A stretch of 64,000 nt of DNA from Pedobacter nutrimenti (GCF_003208655.1 NZ_QKLU01000003.1:124001-188000); one strand, 5' to 3'. Positions 8,646 to 17,828 are shown, counted from the stretch's first letter. The notes: a model not told the origin generated them from the sequence alone. Translations and numbers: made by a program.

Positions 8646-9071
8646 ATGAGAAAAACCTGTGCCATAAGTTTTGCAGCATTCTACCTGTTATTAACAACAG
8701 GGATGTTTGTCTGTATTGTTCATTGTGCAGGCGAATATTTATTTAAACCGCAGGTAAGCAATAATCATCATAGCGAAGAAGCCAAATCTCACGATGAGGC
8801 CAAGCCACATTCCTAGGAAGAAGAACCGTGTTCTAAAGACAAGGATTGTAAGTGCTGTGACCAGCATGGCCAGTACGCCATCAGTGAAAATATTCAAACA
8901 GCTGGCGGCCCATTTTTCTTTGGCATTGCAGTTTTAACTTTTTCAATCAACTCTAAAGACCTTTTTATCTTTCACAAGGAAGTAAAATCTATGGATTGGC
9001 CAAAAGGCAATGCACCTCCTGGCATTTTAAAAATACCACTTTATATTTCCTGCCGTGCCCTTCTGATTTGA
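8646..9071 (+). pseudogene. Small Cys/His-rich secreted protein broken by an in-frame TAG
   Basis: From the ATG at 8646 the frame reads an export-type start (MRKTCAISFAAFYLLLTTGMF) and a His/Glu-rich linker, then meets TAG at 8814-8816. The same frame then continues without a break to a TGA at 9069-9071. After the stop it reads EEEPCSKDKDCKCCDQHGQY, a cysteine-dense segment that looks like a metal site, then a hydrophobic stretch (FFFGIAVLTF) and a tail ending PLYISCRALLI. The sense content on both sides shows a single ancestral gene of about 141 codons. It recalls the small secreted protein at 20329-20727, which also has a signal peptide, a His/Asp-rich centre and a proline-containing tail. 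Metal binding is inferred; no family name is claimed. Confidence 0.7.
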
Positions 9072-9143
9072 TCAAGCTTTGACTATTTCTTAGTCTAGGA
9101 ACGCTCTGTTTCCTGTTTTTCTCATTTCGCTTGATCTTAAAAA

Positions 9144-9703
9144 ATGCTATTACGTATAAAAAACATGGTTTGCTACCGTTGCATAATTGTTGTTCGCCAA
9201 CAGTTACAACACCTGGATTTACAGGTTCAAGAAATCTCTCTTGGAACGGCTTTTGTCTGTCCTGACCCTTCCGTAAATAAATTGAGAGAAATCGCAGCTT
9301 CTCTTAAAGTACTTGGCTTTGAACTGATCGATAAGGACAAAGATAAGTTGATTGAAGGTATCAGAAACACTGTTATAGAAATTATACATCATTCGGATTT
9401 AGTTGAGCACGTTACCTTCAGCCAGGTATTAACTGACCGTCTACATAAAGATTACAACTATCTAATCCGCCTATTCTCTGAAAGCGAAGACCTCACCATT
9501 GAAAAATTCATCATACAGCAAAAGGTCGAAAAAGTAAAAGAGCTGCTTCAATATGGAGAACTCAATCTGAAAGAGATTTCATTGAAAATAGGTTACATCA
9601 GCAGTGCACAACTTCCAATCAATTTAAATCAGTTACCAGTTTATCTCCTAGATACTTTAAGGCTATGAAATCAAATAGTTGGAAAACACTGGAAAATGTA
9701 TAA
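9144..9703 (+). pseudogene. Second HMA-AraC regulator, frameshifted in its last HTH
   Basis: Paralogue of the regulator at 6045-6635. It starts LRIKNMVCYRCIIVV with the CxxC pair at Cys10 and Cys13, then LTDRLHKDYNYLIRLFSESEDLTIEKFIIQQKV and LNLKEISLKIGYISSAQL. At about 9612 the frame is lost. The original frame then reads unrelated residues to a TGA at 9666-9668. Shifting by one base gives SNQFKSVTSLSPRYFKAMK and runs to a TAA at 9701-9703, which is the normal end of the AraC recognition helix region. One base (probably a T in the CTTCC run) is missing. The broken protein keeps the metal-binding part and most of the first HTH but loses the second recognition helix, so DNA binding should be lost. 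Confidence 0.8.
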
Positions 9704-9730
9704 ATCTATTATTAATTAAAAACGAAAACA

Positions 9731-10408
9731 ATGAAAAACAGATTAATTATGCCTTTAATTGCAATAGCGGCAATCGTAGCAAGCTGCCAAAACCAGCAAT
9801 CCAACAATCAAAACGATTCTGTAGCGAACGCCGATAGCTCCGGCCATGCGATGAGCGACACGAGTAGTAATATGAAAGATTCGCCTATTATGGTTTCCAT
9901 GAACAAGATGATGGAAAATATGCATAAGATGGAGAAATCAGGAAATGCGGATCATGATCTTGCAGCTTCTCTACATGAACATCATATGGGAGCCATTGAT
10001 ATGGCAGAGGCTGAACTGCAAAACGGTTCCGATGACAAGCTGAAAAAGATGGCGCAGGCCATTAAGGAGAAACAAGGGAAGGAAATTCAGGATTTGGATG
10101 GGTTGATAGCGAAGTATAAAAACGCGGCTAAGAATTATGATCCAACTAATTTGGACAAAGGTTTAGGAAAAGCCACGTCGGATGATATGATGGCCATGAT
10201 GGCCATGCCAAAAGAAAAAGCAATTACCGTAGATCAACAGTTCGTCATGATGATGAGCAAACATCATGCGGATGGCTTAAAGATGGGCAACACCATCCTA
10301 CAGTTTGCCAAAGATCCAATGTTCAAATCAATGGCAACAAAAATGGTTGCTGATCAAACTAAGGAGATTAAGGAGTTTGAAAACTGGCAGGTGCAGCATC
10401 ATAGATAA
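9731..10408 (+). CDS. DUF305-family lipoprotein with two His/Met repeats
   Basis: A 225-residue protein with a lipoprotein signal (lipobox ending IVASC, Cys19) and a Ser/Asn-rich linker. It has two copies of the ferritin-like DUF305 unit: LHEHHMGAIDMAEAELQNG near residue 88 and MMSKHHADGLKMGN near 175. The paired His and the many Met residues (NKMMENMHKME, MMAMMAMP) are typical of the family in copper and silver loci. It probably buffers Cu(I) in the envelope as a lipid-anchored protein. A very similar gene follows 58 bases later, so the pair arose by duplication and is likely one transcript. Binding of copper is inferred from composition and context. Confidence 0.88.
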   Translation: MKNRLIMPLIAIAAIVASCQNQQSNNQNDSVANADSSGHAMSDTSSNMKDSPIMVSMNKMMENMHKMEKSGNADHDLAASLHEHHMGAIDMAEAELQNGSDDKLKKMAQAIKEKQGKEIQDLDGLIAKYKNAAKNYDPTNLDKGLGKATSDDMMAMMAMPKEKAITVDQQFVMMMSKHHADGLKMGNTILQFAKDPMFKSMATKMVADQTKEIKEFENWQVQHHR

Positions 10409-10466
10409 AGTTTACGTAAAAACCGATAACACCATAATAAATATAAACTCATTTAATACCTACATC

Positions 10467-11087
10467 ATGAAAAACACACTAAAAATGTTATCTCTTGCCT
10501 TGCTAATGATTTTTGCACAGGCATGCAGTAAAGATAACGATAAGCAAGTCACCATCCAGGAGCATGACAAAAACCAAATGATGACCATCATGCACCAGAT
10601 GATGGTCAAGATGAATGCCATGATGATGAGCAAAGATCCCGATAACGATTTTGCCCTGATGATGAAAATGCACCATCAGGGTGCAATTGATATGGGTAAT
10701 GCAGAACTACAAGGTGGCACAGACGCTACGATGAAAGCAATTGCGCAAAAGGTGATCACCGCACAGACCCAAGAAATTGCCCAGCTTAACACATTTTTAC
10801 AGGGCCATGCAGCGCACCTGAATGTACCTGAATTTGATGCGAAAATGATGATGGGAATGGAAAAGATGGGACGGAACGCAGACCTGCAAATTATTAATGG
10901 CCGCACTGACCATGACTTTGCGATCCTGATGACCGGGCACCATCAAAGTGCCATTGAAATGGCCAAAATGGAGCTGGATTACGGAACCCATGCGGAGATG
11001 AAAACAATGGCTTCTAAAATTATCGAAGACCAGGAAAAAGAGATCAAAGAATTACAGGAGTGGTTATTGGCCAATAACAATAAATAA
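10467..11087 (+). CDS. DUF305-family lipoprotein, second copy
   Basis: A 206-residue lipoprotein (MKNTLKMLSLALLMIFAQAC, lipobox Cys20) with two DUF305 units: KMHHQGAIDMGNAELQGGT and TGHHQSAIEMAKMELDYGT, each followed by a helix of Lys/Glu/Gln heptads. Met-rich stretches (MMTIMHQMMVKMNAMMMS) would suit Cu(I). I chose the ATG at 10467 because it gives a proper lipoprotein signal. The frame is open further upstream but overlaps the previous gene and has no sensible content. It sits between its paralogue and the Csp gene, giving an envelope and cytoplasm pair of copper-binding proteins. Confidence 0.88.
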   Translation: MKNTLKMLSLALLMIFAQACSKDNDKQVTIQEHDKNQMMTIMHQMMVKMNAMMMSKDPDNDFALMMKMHHQGAIDMGNAELQGGTDATMKAIAQKVITAQTQEIAQLNTFLQGHAAHLNVPEFDAKMMMGMEKMGRNADLQIINGRTDHDFAILMTGHHQSAIEMAKMELDYGTHAEMKTMASKIIEDQEKEIKELQEWLLANNNK

Positions 11088-11113
11088 ATGTTTCAAATTT
11101 AAACAGTAAAATT

Positions 11114-11458
11114 ATGTCACATCAAAAATTTCATGACTGTATCCAGGCTTGTGTAGCCTGTGCAGTAGCTTGTAGCCATTGCGCTACCGAATGTTTAAAA
11201 GAAGAGGATGTAAAAATGCTTTCCCGTTGTATCCAGTTGGATCTGGAATGTGCTGCAATCTGCCGGTCGGCGGCAGAAGTGATGAGCCTGGGCAGCGAGT
11301 ATAGCGGAGAGCTGTGCCGTATTTGCGCCGATGTCTGTAATGCCTGCGCCGAAGAATGTGAAAAACATGCCGAAATGGGCATGGAGCATTGCCGGGAATG
11401 TGCGGAGGCTTGCCGCGGATGTGCAGAAGCTTGCGAGCAAATGGCAACAGCCGCTTAG
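11114..11458 (+). CDS. csp: Csp-type four-helix-bundle copper storage protein
   Basis: A 114-residue protein with about 19 cysteines spaced as CxxxC and CxxC along four helices (CIQACVACAVACSHCATEC, CAAICRSAA, CRICADVCNACAEECEKH, CRECAEACRGCAEACEQM). This is the pattern of the DUF326/Csp family, whose members line the core of a helix bundle with Cys thiolates and hold many Cu(I) ions. No signal peptide or Tat motif is present, so it is the cytosolic kind (Csp3-like). It lies 26 bases after the second DUF305 lipoprotein and ends the operon; a strong hairpin follows at 11468-11505. Storage of Cu(I) in the cytosol is the expected role. Confidence 0.92.
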   Translation: MSHQKFHDCIQACVACAVACSHCATECLKEEDVKMLSRCIQLDLECAAICRSAAEVMSLGSEYSGELCRICADVCNACAEECEKHAEMGMEHCRECAEACRGCAEACEQMATAA

Positions 11459-11467
11459 ATCTTTTTG

Positions 11468-11505
11468 ATAATTCTTACCTGTCCTAAATGATGGGTAAGA
11501 ATTAT
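11468..11505 (+). terminator. Hairpin after the Csp gene
   Basis: A perfect 12-base inverted repeat (arms 11468-11479 and 11494-11505) with a 14-base loop starts 10 bases after the csp stop. It is AT-rich and lacks a clean T-run, so it could be a weak terminator or an mRNA 3'-end protector. It closes the DUF305-DUF305-Csp unit. Confidence 0.6.
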
Positions 11506-11732
11506 TATTATATAGCTCCTCTAAAGTAGAGGTAGCAAAGTTGTCATTGGACTAGTTTCAAGTTTTTTCTACAATTTGAGATTGTTAACTAATTCTAATC
11601 ATGCAAGAAATGAAACACTGGTGCCTACCAAAAAAAGGCTATATTAACGATCGCTTCATGACCAGCAAATAAAAAGTTTACGAGTTTATTTATGCACATA
11701 AAACAATAAAATGTATCAATAATGATAGAACT

Positions 11733-14522
11733 ATGAAAACCATATTAACGGCCTTTTTATTTATCCTCTATTCCATAACTTCTGCACAGGAAATGAAAGG
11801 AATGAGAATGCCCAATAACGAAAGTAATAAACAAGAAGGAACTATCTATACTTGTACCATGCACCCGGAAATACAATCAAACAAGGCAGGTAATTGTCCG
11901 AAATGTGGGATGAAACTCGTTGTAAAAGAGGCAAAAGTAGCTAAAGCGAAATCTGGGGCAAAGAAGAAAAAAACCTCTCCATCGAAAAGTGAAGGCATGG
12001 GTGACATGAAAATGCCAATGAAAGAGAAAGATAGTGGTGAGCCAGCGCAGAAGGTCACTTACACCTGTCCAATGCATTCCGAAATACATGCTGCAAAGCC
12101 AGGAAATTGCCCTAAATGCGGAATGAAACTCGTACTGGAAAAACCAAAAGGAACATCACAGAACCATGACGAAATGCCGATGAAAGAAGCGCCAAAAAAT
12201 CAGGATGGTATGGACGAAATGGAAGGTATGCAAATGGGAGACAATAGCGCAACTGTGGAAAACATCAAAAAAGCTAAAGCTAATTTGGGGCCTATTAAAA
12301 CCATTGCTGCTAGTCAACAACCTAAAACAGTGCGCTATGATCTTTACGTTGCAGATACCACTGTAACCTATGGAAAAAAAACAAAAAGGGCAATTGCAGT
12401 AAATGGGCAGATACCAATGCCAACACTAACTTTTATCCAGGGGGATACAGCACTGATATATGTACATAACAACCTGAATGAAGAGACATCCCTGCATTGG
12501 CATGGCCTGTTTTTGCCAAACAAAATGGATGGGGTTCCTTTCCTAACCCAAATGCCTATTAAACCTCATTCTACATACATATATAAATTTCCTATCGTAC
12601 AGCATGGTACACACTGGTATCATAGTCACAGCGAGCTGCAGGAGCAGATTGGTATGTATGGCGCATTTATTATGAACAAAAGGAAAGAATGGGACATTCC
12701 AACTCTTCCAGTGGTCATCAGTGAATGGACGGATATGAAGCCAGAGGAAGTACACCGAAGTCTGAAGAATGCCAACGATTGGTTTGCCATTAAAAAAGGT
12801 ACTACCCAAAGTTATGCAGAGGCGATCAGAACCGGACATTTCAAAACCAAGGTGACTAATGAATGGAAACGTATGAATGCTATGGATGTAAGTGACGTTT
12901 ACTATGATACATTTCTAATCAATGGCAAGAACCAGCAATTACAGCCCCAGTTTAAAGCGGGAGACAAAGTAAGGCTTCGTATTGCCAATGGAGGGGCATC
13001 TGATTATTTCTGGTTGACTTATTCTGGTGGTAAGATAACTGTCGTGGCTACTGATGGAAACGATGTTGAGCCTGTAGAAGTGGACAGGTTAATCATTGCC
13101 GTTTCTGAAACTTACGATGTGGTGGTAACTATTCCGGAAAATAAGAGTTATGAATTTCTGGTGACGCCTGAAGACCGCACGAAGTCGGCCTCTCTGTGGT
13201 TGGGTAAGGGAGACAAAGTCCCTGCTCAAAAATTGCCTAAGCTGAAGTACTTTGCCGGAATGAAAATGATGAATGACATGATGGACATGAGCGGCAACAT
13301 GATCGAAATGGAAGGTATGAAAATGCAAAACCAGGTCATGGATATGAATACCGTCATGTACCCCGAGATAACAGGTGAGGAGAATCCAAAAAAAGAGAAT
13401 AAAAAAGCAGCCATACCAGGTATGCAAATGCCAAACGATAAAAGTATGGTAGGAATGAATATGGCGGCTGATAACCCGGACATTGTTACTTTAAATTACG
13501 GCATGCTCCGTGACCCGAAGAAAACTACTTTACCTAATGGCCCATGGAAAGAACTGAAGTTTGACCTAACAGGGAATATGAACCGTTATGTATGGTCTTT
13601 GGATAACAAAACGGTTTCTGAAAGTGACAAAATTCTCATTAAGAAAGGCGAAAATGTTAGGATTATCTTATTCAACAACAGTATGATGCGTCACCCGATG
13701 CACCTCCACGGTCATGATTTCAGGGTAGTTAATGGACAGGGGGAATATGCACCTATGAAAAACATCATTGACATTATGCCAATGGAAAGGGATACGCTTG
13801 AATTTGCTGCTACAGAACCAGGTGGTGATTGGTTTTTCCATTGCCATATTTTGTACCACATGATGAGCGGTATGGGAAGAGTATTCAGTTATGAAAATTC
13901 TCCACCTAATCCAGAAATACCAAATCCGAAATTAGCACAGCGCAAGTTGTTCAGTGACGATAGAGAATTTCATCCTATGGCAAGGATTGGAATTGAAAGT
14001 AATGGCAGTGACGGTGAGATTATGATTGCGAACACCCGCTATCGCTTTACAACTGAATGGAGAGTTGGCCTGAAAGCTCACCATGGTTATGAAAGCGAAA
14101 GTCATTTTGGAAGATATCTTGGAAAGATGCAGTGGCTCTTCCCTTATGTGGGTTGGGACTTTAGAAAAAGAACAATTGATCCCCTCGACAAAAATATTTT
14201 CGGACAATCTTTAGCACCTGGAAACAACCTTTTTGGACAAAGAAATACCAAAAACTTTAGACAGGTATTTCATTTGGGGGTACAGTACACCTTGCCAATG
14301 CTAATTGTTGCAGATGCTTCAGTTGATAACAAAGGAAATGTCAGATTTCAATTGATGAGAGAAGATGTACCAATCTCCAAAAGATTACGCTTTCAATTTA
14401 TGGTCAATACAGACACAGAATATATGGCAGGATTTAGGTACATCGTCACCAAATATTTTGGTCTATCAACTCACTATGATAGTGACATGGGCTATGGTGC
14501 AGGACTAACATTAAATTATTAA
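11733..14522 (+). CDS. Multicopper oxidase fused to two metal-binding domains and a C-terminal PcoB-like barrel
   Basis: A 929-residue exported protein (signal peptide ending TSAQ) with four parts. Residues 37-64 and 108-135 are two YTC-x-MH...NCPKCGMKL units (heavy-metal-binding domain type). Residues about 190-720 are a PcoA/CopA-type multicopper oxidase with HWH at 255-257, HWYHSH in the next motif, HPMHLH at 654-659 and HCH-x3-H at 703-709. An internal Met-rich loop (MKMMNDMMDMSGNMIEMEGMKM) lies near residue 510-540. Residues about 735-929 read like an outer-membrane beta-barrel similar to PcoB/CopB (HHGYESESHFGRYLGKMQWLFPYVGWDF, ending in an aromatic). PcoA and PcoB are usually separate proteins, so this looks like a natural fusion. 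CopA follows 10 bases downstream. Confidence 0.9.
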   Translation: MKTILTAFLFILYSITSAQEMKGMRMPNNESNKQEGTIYTCTMHPEIQSNKAGNCPKCGMKLVVKEAKVAKAKSGAKKKKTSPSKSEGMGDMKMPMKEKDSGEPAQKVTYTCPMHSEIHAAKPGNCPKCGMKLVLEKPKGTSQNHDEMPMKEAPKNQDGMDEMEGMQMGDNSATVENIKKAKANLGPIKTIAASQQPKTVRYDLYVADTTVTYGKKTKRAIAVNGQIPMPTLTFIQGDTALIYVHNNLNEETSLHWHGLFLPNKMDGVPFLTQMPIKPHSTYIYKFPIVQHGTHWYHSHSELQEQIGMYGAFIMNKRKEWDIPTLPVVISEWTDMKPEEVHRSLKNANDWFAIKKGTTQSYAEAIRTGHFKTKVTNEWKRMNAMDVSDVYYDTFLINGKNQQLQPQFKAGDKVRLRIANGGASDYFWLTYSGGKITVVATDGNDVEPVEVDRLIIAVSETYDVVVTIPENKSYEFLVTPEDRTKSASLWLGKGDKVPAQKLPKLKYFAGMKMMNDMMDMSGNMIEMEGMKMQNQVMDMNTVMYPEITGEENPKKENKKAAIPGMQMPNDKSMVGMNMAADNPDIVTLNYGMLRDPKKTTLPNGPWKELKFDLTGNMNRYVWSLDNKTVSESDKILIKKGENVRIILFNNSMMRHPMHLHGHDFRVVNGQGEYAPMKNIIDIMPMERDTLEFAATEPGGDWFFHCHILYHMMSGMGRVFSYENSPPNPEIPNPKLAQRKLFSDDREFHPMARIGIESNGSDGEIMIANTRYRFTTEWRVGLKAHHGYESESHFGRYLGKMQWLFPYVGWDFRKRTIDPLDKNIFGQSLAPGNNLFGQRNTKNFRQVFHLGVQYTLPMLIVADASVDNKGNVRFQLMREDVPISKRLRFQFMVNTDTEYMAGFRYIVTKYFGLSTHYDSDMGYGAGLTLNY

Positions 14523-14532
14523 CCTTAACATT

Positions 14533-17085
14533 ATGAAGCATACTTATAAAATAACCGGAATGAGCTGTCAGGGGTGTCGCAGTAAAGTGGAAGATGCCTT
14601 AAATAGTATTGACGGGATCTCAGCGAAAGTAACCTTGGAGCCAGCTGAAGCAACAATTATGATGGATAAACATATCCCGACAGAAAAATTGCAGGAAGCG
14701 CTTTCTGCTGTTGGAAGTTACAGGATTGAAATGTCCGGTTTTCAAAAGATTACTGAACATAAACATACACCAAATCACTCTAGTCATCATCACCATGGTT
14801 CAGCTCATCAGGATCATGGCATCGCTCCGGTTAAGGATAATAAGGACGAAACAGGTGGAGTGTATTACTGTCCCATGCACTGCGAAGGAGATAAAACTTA
14901 TGATAAACCAGGTCATTGCCCGGTTTGTGGAATGGACTTACTGAAGAAGCCTGTACTAAAGCATACTACTCAATTTACATGTCCTATGCACCCGGAAATT
15001 ATTAGGGATCAGCCCGGTTCATGTCCAATCTGCGGGATGGATTTGGTGTCGTTAGGGGTTGATTTGGAAGAGGAAGACAAAACCTATGAAACGCTTTTGC
15101 GCAAGTTTAAGATTGCAACCATTTTTACCGTACCCATCTTTTTGATTGCAATGTCGGAAATGATACCGGGTAATCCGATTTTCAAGTTAATGGAGCTGAA
15201 ATATTGGAACTGGGTTCAGTTTGCTTTTTCTATTCCGGTGGTATTTTATGCGACATGGATGTTCTTTCAGCGTGCATGGCAATCCATAGTCACATGGAAA
15301 CTGAATATGTTTACCTTGATCGGTATTGGTGCGGGGGTGGCTTGGTTGTTTAGTCTTGTCGCCTTGCTTTTTCCTGATGTTTTTCCAGACCAGTTTAAAA
15401 CCCACCATGGTACGGTCTATGTTTACTTTGAAGCGGCAACCGTTATCCTAACTTTGGTATTACTTGGGCAACTTTTGGAGGCCAGAGCACATAGTAAAAC
15501 AAATAGTGCGATTAAAGAACTATTAAAGTTAGCCCCAAATACGGCAACAAAAATTGTTGGAGATAAAGAAACGACAGTTTCCATAGATGACATTCAAAAA
15601 GGCGATATGTTGCGGGTAAAACCGGGCGAGAAGATACCTGTTGATGGTAGTATTAAAGTTGGAGAGGTGACGATTGACGAGTCTATGATCTCGGGTGAAC
15701 CTGTTCCGGTTGAAAAGAAACCTGGTGATAAAGTGAGTTCTGGAACCATTAATGGTAATAAAACTTTTGTCATGCTTGCCGAAAAGGTAGGTTCAGAAAC
15801 ACTACTTTCTCAGATCATCGAAATGGTAAATTCTGCGAGTCGTTCAAAAGCACCTATTCAAAAAATGGCTGATAAGATTTCGGGATATTTTGTGCCTGTA
15901 GTGGTATTGATTGCCATTGCAACTTTCATAGTTTGGGCAATATATGGACCTGAACCTGCTTATGTCTATACTTTTGTAAATGCGATTGCTGTATTAATCA
16001 TCGCTTGCCCATGTGCGCTTGGTCTTGCTACGCCAATGTCTGTAATGGTAGGCGTAGGTAAAGGCGCGCAGTCTGGTGTGCTTATCAAAAACGCAGAGTC
16101 CCTGGAGAAGATGAGCGCTATTGACGTGGTCATCATTGATAAAACTGGAACGGTTACAGAAGGAAAACCATCGGTTGAAAAGGTCGTTAGTGTAAATCCG
16201 GATTTTGATGAAAAGAAAGTCCTTGAAAGAATAGTAGCGTTAAATAGCAGCAGCGAACATCCTTTAGCACAGGCGACATTACGTTATGGGGAAGAAAACA
16301 AAATAAAAATTCAACCAATTTCAAATTTTGAAGCTGTAACAGGCAAAGGTGTAATGGGTACTTTAAAAGACGAAAAACTTGCTTTAGGTAACCAGAAACT
16401 AATGGAACACGTTAAAGCTAAGATTAATCCTGAATTGGAAGAACAAGTTAAGGCTGCCCAAAAACAAGGAAAGACCGTTTCTTATTTGGCCGTCGGAGAT
16501 AAAGCCGTTGGTTTTGTGGTTATTTCTGATAAAATCAAGCCCTCGAGTGCAACCGCTATCAAAAAGCTTCAGGAAGAAGGTTTAAAAGTAATTATGTTCA
16601 CTGGCGATAACGAAGATACAGCAAGAGCAGTTAGCGGAACCTTAAATTTAGATGGTTTTAAAGCAGGAATGCTTCCAGAGGACAAGCTGAATGAAATCAA
16701 AAAACTGCAGTCTCAAGGTAAAAAGGTTGCTATGGCAGGTGATGGTATAAATGATGCCCCTGCCTTGTCACAGGCAGATATTGGCATTGCTATGGGTACA
16801 GGAACAGATGTCGCCATTGAAAGTGCAGCAATCACATTAGTGAAAGGCGACTTGAACGGAATTGCAAAAGCGAGATTATTGAGCCATAAAGTTATGGGCA
16901 ATATTAAAGGTAACCTATTCTTTGCCCTTGGCTATAACGTATTGGGAATACCTGTAGCTGCGGGGCTTTTATATCCGTTTTTTGGAATTTTATTGTCACC
17001 GATGATAGCTGCACTTGCGATGAGTTTCAGTTCGGTATCTGTTATTCTAAACTCATTGCGCCTTAGAAGTGCAAAAATGGACTAG
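14533..17085 (+). CDS. copA: CopA/SilP-type Cu(I)-exporting P-type ATPase
   Basis: An 850-residue P1B-1 ATPase. The N-terminus has an HMA domain (ITGMSCQGC, Cys12 and Cys15), a His-rich linker (residues about 76-96), and two CPMH...CPxCGMDL domains at 111-137 and 148-171. The pump core follows, with the CPC ion motif at 492-494, the phosphorylation motif DKTGTVT with Asp536, a SSEHP motif and GDGINDAP at 736-743. It would drive Cu(I), possibly Ag(I), out of the cytoplasm. The same CPMH/CGM units occur in the multicopper oxidase 10 bases upstream, so pump and oxidase may hand copper on through matching domains. The stop is TAG. The identity is firm. Confidence 0.96.
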   Translation: MKHTYKITGMSCQGCRSKVEDALNSIDGISAKVTLEPAEATIMMDKHIPTEKLQEALSAVGSYRIEMSGFQKITEHKHTPNHSSHHHHGSAHQDHGIAPVKDNKDETGGVYYCPMHCEGDKTYDKPGHCPVCGMDLLKKPVLKHTTQFTCPMHPEIIRDQPGSCPICGMDLVSLGVDLEEEDKTYETLLRKFKIATIFTVPIFLIAMSEMIPGNPIFKLMELKYWNWVQFAFSIPVVFYATWMFFQRAWQSIVTWKLNMFTLIGIGAGVAWLFSLVALLFPDVFPDQFKTHHGTVYVYFEAATVILTLVLLGQLLEARAHSKTNSAIKELLKLAPNTATKIVGDKETTVSIDDIQKGDMLRVKPGEKIPVDGSIKVGEVTIDESMISGEPVPVEKKPGDKVSSGTINGNKTFVMLAEKVGSETLLSQIIEMVNSASRSKAPIQKMADKISGYFVPVVVLIAIATFIVWAIYGPEPAYVYTFVNAIAVLIIACPCALGLATPMSVMVGVGKGAQSGVLIKNAESLEKMSAIDVVIIDKTGTVTEGKPSVEKVVSVNPDFDEKKVLERIVALNSSSEHPLAQATLRYGEENKIKIQPISNFEAVTGKGVMGTLKDEKLALGNQKLMEHVKAKINPELEEQVKAAQKQGKTVSYLAVGDKAVGFVVISDKIKPSSATAIKKLQEEGLKVIMFTGDNEDTARAVSGTLNLDGFKAGMLPEDKLNEIKKLQSQGKKVAMAGDGINDAPALSQADIGIAMGTGTDVAIESAAITLVKGDLNGIAKARLLSHKVMGNIKGNLFFALGYNVLGIPVAAGLLYPFFGILLSPMIAALAMSFSSVSVILNSLRLRSAKMD

Positions 17086-17117
17086 TTTTTAATTCAAAAC
17101 ACTTAAATCACATAATT

Positions 17118-17606
17118 ATGGAACATAAATATCATAAACAAATGGAAATGTCAAAAAATCATGACGACCATTACAAAAAGTTGCTCATTATGGCGGTACT
17201 TTCATTCATAGCAATGTACATTCTAATGTATTCAATGGCAAATAGTCTGGCAAATGTATATCCGAATATTAATCAATTTTATATGGCTGGATTGATGACT
17301 ATGCCTATGATTATCATTGAACTCCTTTTGATGGGAAAAATGTACAGTAATAAAAAACTCAATATAAGTTTGATTACGATATGTTCAGCTGGATTAATTG
17401 CATTTTTCTTATTAATTCAATCCCAAACGGCTGTTTCAGATAAACAATTTTTAAAGGGAATGATCCCACACCATGCAGCTGCAATATTGATGAGTGAACA
17501 ATCAAAATCTCAAGACCCTGAGATTAAGAAATTACAACTGGAGATCATTTTAAGTCAGCAAAAGGAAATAGAAGTTATGAAAGCAAAGTTGGAATCTTTG
17601 AAATAG
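17118..17606 (+). CDS. Membrane-anchored DUF305 protein
   Basis: A 162-residue protein with a His/Met-rich cytoplasmic start (MEHKYHKQMEMSKNHDDHY). It has three hydrophobic segments at about residues 22-42, 53-73 and 82-100, then a DUF305-type tail (FLKGMIPHHAAAILMSEQSKSQDPEIKKLQ). MIPHHAAAILM is the family signature. Unlike the two lipoproteins upstream, this one is anchored by helices. It is 32 bases after copA and closes the operon. The probable role is Cu(I) capture next to the pump; that role is inferred from context. Stop TAG. Confidence 0.85.
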   Translation: MEHKYHKQMEMSKNHDDHYKKLLIMAVLSFIAMYILMYSMANSLANVYPNINQFYMAGLMTMPMIIIELLLMGKMYSNKKLNISLITICSAGLIAFFLLIQSQTAVSDKQFLKGMIPHHAAAILMSEQSKSQDPEIKKLQLEIILSQQKEIEVMKAKLESLK

Positions 17607-17828
17607 TACAGTTATTAAAGTCGCTCTTTAATAGTTGTTTGGCTGTGGCAATACCTTTTGTTTGACAAAATTTTTTTGATAAAAAAAAGGAGTGTCAGAT
17701 ATTTGAGGTAATACACATTTTTCGCGGAAAACCGTTACAAATATGTTACGGAACAAAATTTCATGGTTTCAATAAAAGTGATTATATTGCTTCTGTAAGC
17801 TAAAAAAGATGATTTTCGTCCTTTATAG

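Noticed and set aside
10676..10991. Minus-strand frames inside the DUF305 and Csp genes
   Set aside because: They arise from strong codon bias of Met/Cys-rich genes and carry no recognisable protein.
13089..13427. A His-rich 112-codon minus-strand frame inside the multicopper oxidase fusion
   Set aside because: His richness is the complement of the Met-rich coding strand (ATG read backwards gives CAT); the oxidase frame is clearly the coding one.
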